A stretch of DNA of 5,309 nucleotides from contig CAJXJE010000061.1 in NCBI GenBank assembly GCA_913054215.1, positions 1 through 5,309 on the forward strand, given 5' to 3'. Positions 1 through 5,276 of the stretch are shown one piece after another. Each line of letters begins with the position of its first letter. Position 1 is the stretch's first letter. Made by a program: the position numbers and the translations under genes. The stretch comes from an uncultured Candidatus Peregrinibacteria bacterium. GTDB taxonomy: Bacteria > Patescibacteriota > Gracilibacteria > Peribacterales > Peribacteraceae. Below the pieces are notes generated by a model, which was not told the origin of the DNA, ran no database searches, and saw only the letters and a list, made by a program, of their open reading frames with translations.

Positions 1-1377
1 CCAAGGGTCGTAGCTTGGCAGTGGTAAATTGCTATCACAGTCCGTGAATTCCACAAGAAACTGTGCAGCTCTTTTTACGAATGTTTCGTACATCGTCTGG
101 AGAAACTCAAAGTCCTGCACATGCTGAAAATGTTTCCACATAGCGTAAATTACCAGTGCGGTTTCATCTTCCTGGATCGGAAGTTGTGCTTTCCCATTGC
201 GAAACCACGGGTGCCATGTGGATCCGACACTCCCATCGGGATTGTATTTATGAAGCATGTAGCCATCCTCGGTTTGGGTTCTGCAACAGAATGCGAAGAA
301 CCGACGTGTCACCTCCAAATACTCAGCCTGGTCGAGTGCGAGTGAAATAAACGCACCGTCTCTTGGCCATACGTACGTATATGTATCGCGGTTGAACGCC
401 ATAATATCAGCATCGGCTGCAGCCAGTATCCCGCCATTACTATCAGCGTGCAGCCGTATTAAAAGCAAACTTCTCTTGTAGAGATCGATCAAATCTCCGG
501 AGAGCGATCCAAAGTGACGATTGGTTTTGTTCACCCAACTCTTCCAGTAGTTCGCACAGTTTCGTTGCATGCGATCCTGCTTTTCTGTTAGGACAAAATG
601 CTGCAGTTCTACAACTTCCTCCAGATCTTTTCCAAGGCACATCCACATGGTGACCTGCGTATTCACATCAGGTTTGACGGTACAGTAGATGCCAATCGTA
701 GAATCGACTGACCCCTGATCGATTGCTGTGTTGCTCAAATTTCCATCTTCCGCATCACGCCACGTTCCTTCTTTGTTCTGATAATTGTTTTTTCCAATGC
801 TGTAGCCCGATAGACCGCACGCTTGCACTTTCTCTTTGCTGTGGAGAATAGACTCGTATTCACCAAACACAAGTTCTGTGGTGCACTGAATGGGATCTGA
901 TGTTTCCCCACCAATCAGGAAGTAGCGCTTTTGCCGGTAGTGAATGACGGAGTTGGTGTACGGTTCGTAGAAGGCGGTATCCTTTTGCTTATCACCATAG
1001 ATGTGTAGATCATGGTGAAAGAAAACACGCACTTCTTTCTCCGTTCCATCGATACTGGTAATCAGAAAATGGCGTACAAGGATATTTCTGACAGGATGCA
1101 CGTAGTCATTGGCGATAATTTCTATCCCCAGTTCTTTATTGATCAGTAGCGAGTGTCCTACAAGTGTCTCGGGTTTATAGTTTGGAGTAATATCCCAACT
1201 CGGATCCGAGAACCAGCGGAACCCTTTTCCTTTTACCCATACACCCGTCCGATGTACATCGCCGTATGCTGTGTGGTCTTCCATTCCGACATGCGGGTAG
1301 TAGAGATCCCGAAGCTGAAGATTTTCATCGAATGTTGCCAGCATGGTGCCGTTACCAATAACGAGAGAGCGAGGCAT
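1..1377 (-). CDS. GH15 glucoamylase-type glycoside hydrolase, 3' end outside window
   Basis: This frame stays open from an ATG at 1377 to the left edge, giving 459 residues without a stop. The N-terminus (MPRSLVIGNG, then LRDLYYPHVG near residues 22-31) is typical of prokaryotic GH15 enzymes, which carry a beta-sandwich domain before an (alpha/alpha)6 barrel. The barrel is marked by YVWPRDGAF at 335-343 and QEDETALVIYA at 402-412. The last visible residues, SYDPW (455-459), match the family's SYDLWE segment, so the general-acid glutamate should be the next codon outside the window. Pro replaces the usual Leu there. Relatives are about 600-650 residues, so some 150-190 residues are missing. 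Family members release glucose from non-reducing ends of alpha-glucans or split trehalose. The glucan-enzyme neighbours favour the first, but substrate is inferred. There is no signal peptide, so it is probably cytoplasmic. The start is preceded by a C/T-rich stretch with no Shine-Dalgarno sequence, but no other in-frame start fits the conserved N-terminus. Confidence 0.93.
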   Translation of the reverse strand, partial: MPRSLVIGNGTMLATFDENLQLRDLYYPHVGMEDHTAYGDVHRTGVWVKGKGFRWFSDPSWDITPNYKPETLVGHSLLINKELGIEIIANDYVHPVRNILVRHFLITSIDGTEKEVRVFFHHDLHIYGDKQKDTAFYEPYTNSVIHYRQKRYFLIGGETSDPIQCTTELVFGEYESILHSKEKVQACGLSGYSIGKNNYQNKEGTWRDAEDGNLSNTAIDQGSVDSTIGIYCTVKPDVNTQVTMWMCLGKDLEEVVELQHFVLTEKQDRMQRNCANYWKSWVNKTNRHFGSLSGDLIDLYKRSLLLIRLHADSNGGILAAADADIMAFNRDTYTYVWPRDGAFISLALDQAEYLEVTRRFFAFCCRTQTEDGYMLHKYNPDGSVGSTWHPWFRNGKAQLPIQEDETALVIYAMWKHFQHVQDFEFLQTMYETFVKRAAQFLVEFTDCDSNLPLPSYDPW

Positions 1378-1379
1378 AG

Positions 1380-1399
1380 GGAGTGGAATGGAGTGGACC
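1380..1399. repeat. Imperfect tandem 10-base repeat before the GH15 start
   Basis: Two adjacent copies, GGAGTGGAAT and GGAGTGGACC on the plus strand, match at 8 of 10 positions and end two bases before the GH15 start codon. In the mRNA they read as a C/T-rich stretch where a Shine-Dalgarno sequence would be expected. They may be a chance duplication or a leader element. Confidence 0.5.
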
Positions 1400-1400
1400 A

Positions 1401-1426
1401 GCCGTCGCTCCTGTGGGAGCTATGGC
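1401..1426. repeat. Imperfect palindrome in the GH57-GH15 gap
   Basis: The arms GCC-x3-GCTCC and GGAGC-x3-GGC surround a TGTG loop. This gives a 5-bp GC-rich stem, a 3x3 internal loop and a further 3-bp stem. The mRNA of the minus-strand operon would form the complementary hairpin about 24 bases before the GH15 start. No T-run follows on either side, so an ordinary intrinsic terminator is unlikely. An RNA processing, stability or translation-control site is possible. The only GGAG in the leader is buried in this stem. Confidence 0.45.
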
Positions 1427-1470
1427 AAGCAAGAAGTGGAAAATGGAAAAAGAAATGTGGATAAGAAATA

Positions 1471-2712
1471 TTATGGATTCAATCGTGCACGCAGATCATG
1501 TAGGGCATGGCTGTAACGTCGATATGCTTCGTAGGGAGAGTCATAGGGGCTGAAGTATTTGTGCACATCTCCGTCACTCCAGTACTTCGTGCACATGTAG
1601 TAAAAGTGATCAGACGTAAGAAGCTTTCTCCAGTTTTCGATCAGTTGGGGGTTTTGCGTTGCTTTTACCTGTTCTTCCAAAGCGTAGATGGAATGCAAAG
1701 CAGCATCCTGAATGTGATTACCGGTCCACGCAGACAGATCACGTTCCATATCTGCCCAGGAGATCGTATTGTGGATATCGTACTCATGGGCATCGTCCTT
1801 CTTCCAACCGGCGATCACCTGTGAAGGTGTGACAGCCTCTATACCTCTCTCTTCCCAAATACCGGGCAGTGAGCGGAGAAAATCAAAAATTCCAGTGTCT
1901 TCCCATTGATGTTCTCCGAATGTTTCATAGTCCATAAAAAGATTTGCACTGTGTCCACCGCTTTGCATCAACCAGTCGGTGAATGTGTGTGCATCCAAAG
2001 GATAACCCACCCAAGATTTATCGGAGAAGCGAAATGCGACATCATCAGAGAGTTTGTAGTTTTTCAGAAGTACTGCGATATTCCGTGCTCTTTTTGGCAG
2101 CGGTCTATGGTCACGAATAATTTTCTCTCGATGTGCCGGAAGACGAAACGTTGGTGGTCGAAAAAGATCATTCGGATTTCTTCCCTGTAACATGGCATCA
2201 GCACCCTCTGCGATAATGCCATGAAATCCCATAAGACGTGCTATCTGTGCAATTTCGTTGTTGTAGATGAGTTCGGTATTACGAAAAACTTTTGGTGTCA
2301 TACCAAACAGTTCTTCGATGGTATGAACATGCTTCGATATTTGGAAGCAGTACTCTTCCAGCGATATGATACTCGCAAGTGAATGATAATAGGTCTCTGC
2401 AAGAAACTCTACTTTCCCAGTTGCTGCAAGCTTTTGGAATGATACTAAGACATCCGGTCCATATTCCTTACATTGATCAAGAAAGACCCCCGAGAGACTG
2501 TAGCTCACACGAAAGTCAGGATAGGTTTCCACGAGATCGAGCATGAGTTTGTTTGCCGGCAGATAACACTTCTCTGCGACTTTGCGGAAAATTTGTTCAT
2601 TCTTCACACGATCAAAATAATCAATGTCTCCTTGTCCGATCTCCGTTATACGAAGATCGCGGAGACGATAAGGCTGGTGAACTTGAAAGTATAAGCAAAT
2701 GAGTGGCTTCAT
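1471..2712 (-). CDS. GH57 alpha-amylase-type enzyme
   Basis: The 413-residue protein shows the GH57 (COG1449) conserved regions in order: HQPYRL at 12-17; FRNTELIYNN at 143-152; GIIAEGAD at 165-172, where E169 is the expected nucleophile; FMDYETFGEHQ at 259-269, where D261 is the expected acid/base; and YWSDGDVHKYFSPYDSPYEAY at 377-397. It most resembles the intracellular archaeal/bacterial alpha-amylase-like subgroup, retaining enzymes acting on alpha-1,4-glucans; the exact activity (hydrolase or transferase) cannot be read from sequence. No signal peptide is present. The chosen ATG overlaps the GT4 stop codon as ATGA. A start 20 codons earlier (2772) would lie inside the GT4 gene and precede the conserved MKPLICLYFQVHQPY opening, so it is rejected. 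No Shine-Dalgarno sequence is seen, so translation is probably coupled to GT4. Residues 188-211 look like a basic insertion relative to relatives I recall. The stop is TAA. Confidence 0.95.
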   Translation of the reverse strand: MKPLICLYFQVHQPYRLRDLRITEIGQGDIDYFDRVKNEQIFRKVAEKCYLPANKLMLDLVETYPDFRVSYSLSGVFLDQCKEYGPDVLVSFQKLAATGKVEFLAETYYHSLASIISLEEYCFQISKHVHTIEELFGMTPKVFRNTELIYNNEIAQIARLMGFHGIIAEGADAMLQGRNPNDLFRPPTFRLPAHREKIIRDHRPLPKRARNIAVLLKNYKLSDDVAFRFSDKSWVGYPLDAHTFTDWLMQSGGHSANLFMDYETFGEHQWEDTGIFDFLRSLPGIWEERGIEAVTPSQVIAGWKKDDAHEYDIHNTISWADMERDLSAWTGNHIQDAALHSIYALEEQVKATQNPQLIENWRKLLTSDHFYYMCTKYWSDGDVHKYFSPYDSPYEAYRRYSHALHDLRARLNP

Positions 2713-3923
2713 GCTGAGCAGTAGGTAAGATTCTTGTAGAGAGATTGCACGTGTGCAGCCTGGTTTTGCCACGTAAGCCGATCAAGTACGCTCGGTGCGT
2801 ATGAGCGAAGCTGGTGTGCAAGTGGCTGCTCACGGAGGACGGTCAGTACGCAGTCTGCCATCTTTGCCGTATCCCAATAATCAACGACAAAACAGTCACT
2901 AATGACTTCAGCTGCACCGGATTGTCGTGAGAGAATGACCGGTGTTCCATGTGCAATGGCTTCGAGTGCTACCAATCCAAAGGGTTCTGATATTGATGGC
3001 ATGACAAAGCAATCAGCTTGCGTATAGAGTTGTTTTACTTCCTCTGATGTCACTTTTCCAGTGAAGATGATAGCGTCCTGCAATCCGTAGCTACAGCTCA
3101 GATCAACTAGCTCTTCAAGCATATGTCCATGTCCGGCTATCACAAACTGTACCTCCGGTCGTAGCTGATGCACGTTGGATGCCATTTGCAAAAATTGCAC
3201 TGCTCCTTTTTGTGTGACCAGTCTACCAAGGAACAAGACAAGAGGATGTTTCTTGGTACATGCTCTCTTCGATTCCAATAGTGCTGCTTTTGGTGGCAAG
3301 TCCATGGATCCGTTATGTACCACAGTTATTTTGTCTCCAGAGATTCCGTAGTGCTGCACTAAAACATTCTTTGTATAGTTGCTGACGGCAATCACTTTGT
3401 CTGCAGCCTCGAACCCCACGCGCTCCCTTTGGTAAATGTATTCATTAGGAGCGTGATTTGTTCTATCGAGCTCCGTTGCATGGATGTGTGTCACCAGAGG
3501 AACGCGGTGGTGAGCAGATGCTCGCCTGCCCGCTTCGTAGGTCATCCAGTCATGACAGTGCACAACGTCGGGTTGCAGATCTTCCGTCATCTTCACACTC
3601 GTTTCCGTATAGTTCGCAATAGCTTCTTCCAGATCATGACCGTACACATCTACATTACCCTTGGATACGGTACGCATGCTGGCTTCAAATGATTCAAATG
3701 TACTATACGGTTGCAACATGCTTTGCACATGCAGCTTCTGTAGAACTATATCGGTCGGAAAACGCACATCGGTGTCTTCTGTCTCCGATGCATACGGAAG
3801 AACAAGCGTCACTTTCACACCGTGATGCAGAAGTCCTCGCACTAATCCTTGGCATGCTACCCCCAGACCTCCCAGATGAAGAGGGGGATACTCCCAACCG
3901 AACATGAGGCTGTGTATTGCCAT
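2709..3923 (-). CDS. GT4-type glycosyltransferase, glycogen synthase-like
   Basis: This 404-residue GT-B fold enzyme opens with MFGWEYPPLHLGGLGVACQG (7-26), the glycine-rich loop of glycogen/starch-synthase-like transferases. It continues with HCHDWMTYE (122-130), THIHATELDR (145-154) and VIAVSNYTKN (177-186). The C-terminal Rossmann half has VVHNGSM (201-207), GRLVTQKG (233-240, with the phosphate-binding Arg and Lys) and the EX7E motif SEPFGLVALE (E313 and E321). Relatives retain anomeric configuration and transfer sugar from a nucleotide donor. The neighbouring GH57 gene suggests alpha-1,4-glucan elongation from ADP- or UDP-glucose, but donor and acceptor are inferred. A comparable glycosyltransferase-GH57 pairing next to a debranching enzyme is known in Bacteroides. 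The ATG at 3923 has an A-rich leader without a Shine-Dalgarno sequence; Met7 is a less likely start because MAIHSL fits the first beta strand. The stop (TGA) overlaps the GH57 start by four bases. Confidence 0.93.
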   Translation of the reverse strand: MAIHSLMFGWEYPPLHLGGLGVACQGLVRGLLHHGVKVTLVLPYASETEDTDVRFPTDIVLQKLHVQSMLQPYSTFESFEASMRTVSKGNVDVYGHDLEEAIANYTETSVKMTEDLQPDVVHCHDWMTYEAGRRASAHHRVPLVTHIHATELDRTNHAPNEYIYQRERVGFEAADKVIAVSNYTKNVLVQHYGISGDKITVVHNGSMDLPPKAALLESKRACTKKHPLVLFLGRLVTQKGAVQFLQMASNVHQLRPEVQFVIAGHGHMLEELVDLSCSYGLQDAIIFTGKVTSEEVKQLYTQADCFVMPSISEPFGLVALEAIAHGTPVILSRQSGAAEVISDCFVVDYWDTAKMADCVLTVLREQPLAHQLRSYAPSVLDRLTWQNQAAHVQSLYKNLTYCSA

Positions 3924-3968
3924 TTTTATTTTTTGTGTGTGAGTTTTTTAACGTAGATACTATCCTAA

Positions 3969-3974
3969 AGTATA
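3969..3974 (-). promoter_or_regulatory. Candidate -10 element for the GT4-GH57-GH15 operon
   Basis: TATACT on the minus strand matches TATAAT at 5 of 6 positions and lies about 45 bases before the GT4 start, inside a markedly AT-rich stretch. No convincing -35 hexamer is found 16-18 bases upstream, so this is only the best of several AT-rich candidates. The position fits an operon promoter separate from the upstream alpha-CTD gene. Confidence 0.3.
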
Positions 3975-4013
3975 CATTAACAACACATTGGCAGATAGAT
4001 GTTTATATACAAA

Positions 4014-4026
4014 ATTATGGTATAAT
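4014..4026 (+). promoter_or_regulatory. Extended -10 (TGG-TATAAT) within a palindrome
   Basis: ATTAT-GGT-ATAAT is a perfect 5+3+5 palindrome. On the plus strand it contains TGGTATAAT, a consensus extended -10 (TATAAT at 4021-4026). On the minus strand it offers CATAAT. No good -35 hexamer sits 17 bases upstream on the plus strand, though extended -10 promoters may not need one. A plus-strand transcript would start near 4033 and run through the structured spacer antisense to the 3' end of the alpha-CTD gene. An operator half-site arrangement is an alternative. Confidence 0.3.
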
Positions 4027-4138
4027 GTATGTTTTAGTGTAGCAAAACCGCATGTTGATCACTATCCTAGCTGTTGCAACGAAGCCGAGCGAAAAGGAAG
4101 TCCGAAGTCTGGTACTAAGGCAAAGGCGACAAATCAAG

Positions 4139-4197
4139 TTCGGCTCCCCCAACAGATTTCAGCTCGAACCCTTTTGGATGCCTGTATGGGGGTCGAA
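4139..4197. other. Long imperfect hairpin in the alpha-CTD / GT4 spacer
   Basis: On the plus strand TTCG (4139-4142), CCCCCA (4146-4151) and ACAG (4152-4155) can pair with CTGT (4182-4185), TGGGGG (4187-4192) and CGAA (4194-4197). This makes a 14-bp stem with only a GCT/T internal loop and one bulged A, closing a 26-base loop. A competing stem pairs GTTCGGCT (4138-4145) with AGC-CGAAC (4161-4168). It begins 18 bases past the stop of the alpha-CTD gene, so it could act as a 3' end structure. The following minus-strand sequence (CTTGATTTG) is only a weak T-run. It could instead belong to an unrecognised small RNA. It does not match tRNA, tmRNA, RNase P RNA or SRP RNA signatures. Confidence 0.45.
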
Positions 4198-4214
4198 TGT
4201 ACTGTGAAATATGC

Positions 4215-4682
4215 TTAGTAATCCTTCGTCGGATCTAAGTAGTCTGGTGTGAGTACAACAGGTGGCAACCAGCTCCACTCTTTTGTGCTGCCGCTAGCTC
4301 GGTGTACACGCTTCCTGTACTCTGCCTCAGTCCATCCCTCTCTGATCTCCGCACATTTATTAACGATGTCCTCCTGTGAAGGGGCATTACTGTGACCAGG
4401 ATGCAGCTTCTCTGCACTGCCATTCACATTTGGCACGACAATTTCCCCGTCCAATCTACGAAGGCCGTGTTCTGCCAATCCTCGATCCACTTCCAGCAAA
4501 CTCTTTTTTCCGATGTTTCGAATAGCAAGCAGTTCCTCATTGGTAGATTGAACTAAATCCAAAACTGTTTCCTTGCCTTGAAGCTCCAGCGCGTTACTAA
4601 TACGGGAAGAGAGCTTCAGTTCACTGATATGATCCAGTGCACTGATGATAGGGGTGGTGTTCAGTTCGAGCGTATTTGACAT
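4215..4682 (-). CDS. Stand-alone RNA polymerase alpha C-terminal-domain protein
   Basis: Residues about 15-75 of this 155-residue protein align without gaps to the C-terminal domain of the bacterial RNA polymerase alpha subunit, two helix-hairpin-helix-like units. Core segments are ELKLSSRISNALEL (21-34), TVLDLVQSTNEELLAIRNIG (39-58) and KKSLLEVDRGLAEHGL (59-74). Relative to E. coli alpha, the UP-element DNA contacts are kept: R265 is R27, N268 is N30, G296 is G58, K298 is K60 and S299 is S61; E302 is E64, and C269 is replaced by A31. There is no N-terminal dimerisation domain, so this is not RpoA. The second half (about 76-155) includes an amphipathic segment, DIVNKCAEIREGWTEAEYRK (105-124), and an aromatic/proline-rich tail that I cannot assign. 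A DNA-binding or polymerase-interacting regulator is inferred. The start is supported by GAGGAG 12 bases upstream. The stop is TAA. Confidence 0.85.
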   Translation of the reverse strand: MSNTLELNTTPIISALDHISELKLSSRISNALELQGKETVLDLVQSTNEELLAIRNIGKKSLLEVDRGLAEHGLRRLDGEIVVPNVNGSAEKLHPGHSNAPSQEDIVNKCAEIREGWTEAEYRKRVHRASGSTKEWSWLPPVVLTPDYLDPTKDY

Positions 4683-4694
4683 AATAATCTTTTA

Positions 4695-4700
4695 CTCCTC
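4695..4700 (-). promoter_or_regulatory. Ribosome binding site of the alpha-CTD gene
   Basis: GAGGAG lies 12 bases before the ATG, somewhat farther than usual. It directly follows the TGA (4701-4703) that ends the amber-interrupted frame upstream. It is the only clear Shine-Dalgarno sequence near a start in the window. Confidence 0.6.
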
Positions 4701-4985
4701 TCATATCAGGATTGCAAGTGCTTTTTCACTCCAATTCAAGCATCCAATACGGGCATTACTGAGGGGCTACTCCCTGTCGTTGCTATTCCTTCCTTTGTAT
4801 TTTTCGGCGAAGCCAAGGAATGACATTTCTGTGGTGCATTGTTGCTCGTATGCCTCGACCATACATCGTTTTTGATCATCGTTCTCTTGTAGCAGTGAGC
4901 GTATCTCTTCCAAGTAGATCGTTTGTTTCCGGCTCTATCTAATTGCGAGTATCAGAAGTTTTTTGCGAAATTCGACCCTTGACAT
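4701..4985 (-). pseudogene. Coding-looking small frame interrupted by two TAG codons
   Basis: Reading leftward from an ATG at 4985, one frame gives 16 residues (MSRVEFRKKLLILAIR), a TAG at 4935-4937, 55 residues, a second TAG at 4767-4769, 21 residues, and finally TGA at 4701-4703. The middle segment looks like real protein: it is charged and helical (YLEEIRSLLQENDDQKR, then MVEAYEQQC and FLGFAEKYKGR). A shorter gene starting at TTG 4913 would encode about 48 residues and avoid the first TAG, but no ribosome binding site precedes it. The stops TGA-TAG lie directly before the ATG, so the frame does not extend upstream. Possible readings are a decayed gene, a small gene with an alternative start, amber readthrough, or a chance open frame. 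No family is recognised. Apart from this the 363-base stretch 4683-5045 holds only promoter-like sites. Confidence 0.35.
4711..4739 (-). promoter_or_regulatory. Candidate sigma70-type promoter for the alpha-CTD gene
   Basis: On the minus strand TTGAAT (4734-4739) and TGCAAT (4711-4716) are separated by 17 bases. The match is 4 of 6 at the -10. Transcription would start near 4704, giving a leader of roughly 22 bases carrying the GAGGAG site. Confidence 0.3.
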
Positions 4986-5006
4986 CTATCAATAATCCGT
5001 TAGAGT
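4979..5006 (+). promoter_or_regulatory. Sigma70-like promoter for the rightward small genes
   Basis: A consensus TTGACA (4979-4984) is followed after 16 bases by TAGAGT (5001-5006), a 4 of 6 match to TATAAT. The predicted start near 5013 would leave a leader of about 33 bases before the ATG at 5046. The -35 hexamer overlaps the ATG of the leftward interrupted frame. Confidence 0.5.
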
Positions 5007-5045
5007 ACTTGAGAAGGAAGAAGCGCCGATAACTTTCGCATTGAT

Positions 5046-5276
5046 ATGAGTGATCTTCATCAACAACGGTACGAACTAAATGACGATGATGAGAGTGCGC
5101 TTGCAGAGCTCGGCTCGTCTCTGATAATCAGCCACTTGGATGCAATGCGCATCGACACGGCAATCAGCAAAATGCCGTCAGAGAAAACTGAGCACCTGCG
5201 TAAAATCTTGCGATCCAAGATGGTAAGATTTCTCAATAAAGATTTCCCAGAACCATATGAACATAGATGGTATTGA
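5046..5276 (+). CDS. Small acidic protein of unknown function
   Basis: The 76-residue protein is not a family I recognise. Its N-terminal third is acidic (YELNDDDESALAELGSS, 9-25). The middle (LIISHLDAMRIDTAISKMPS, 26-45) and the basic segment KTEHLRKILRSKMVRFLNK (47-65) are predicted helical by eye, and it ends in an aromatic tail, PYEHRWY. There is no signal peptide, membrane segment or metal-binding cysteine pattern. The opposite charge of its two ends and its small size suggest a partner-binding or regulatory protein, but this is a guess. A TGA lies 12 codons upstream in frame, so the ATG is the only usual start. No Shine-Dalgarno sequence is near it; AAGGAAG is about 25-30 bases upstream. 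A consensus TTGACA promoter precedes it, and the next frame overlaps its last 20 bases. Confidence 0.6.
   Translation: MSDLHQQRYELNDDDESALAELGSSLIISHLDAMRIDTAISKMPSEKTEHLRKILRSKMVRFLNKDFPEPYEHRWY

Noticed and set aside
443..646. Minus-strand 67-codon frame inside the GH15 region
   Set aside because: It is an out-of-frame shadow of the GH15 gene, whose own frame carries the family motifs.
2713..2772. 20-residue N-terminal extension of the GH57 protein
   Set aside because: It lies inside the GT4 coding sequence, and the conserved GH57 N-terminus begins at the ATG overlapping the GT4 stop.
4139..4200. Possible tRNA or tmRNA fragment suggested by GTTCG and GGGTTCGA motifs
   Set aside because: No 5-bp T stem around a 7-base loop, no acceptor stem, no CCA end and no tag-peptide frame were found on either strand.
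3988..4218. Plus-strand 76-codon open frame across the alpha-CTD/GT4 spacer
   Set aside because: Its start lies before the putative plus-strand start site, it has no ribosome binding site, its composition is not convincing and it runs through the hairpin region. More likely chance.
4115..4234. Minus-strand frame with protein-like text (HISQYIRPPYRHPKGFELKS) just after the alpha-CTD gene
   Set aside because: It lies between TAG codons, has no ATG, GTG or TTG at its front and could join the alpha-CTD protein only by frameshift. A frameshifted longer C-terminus remains conceivable, but the observed TAA end is simpler.
4645..4875. Plus-strand 76-codon open frame with a hydrophobic, Ser/Phe-rich product
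   Set aside because: It lies antisense to the alpha-CTD start and to the charged minus-strand frame; such hydrophobic composition is typical of antisense shadows.
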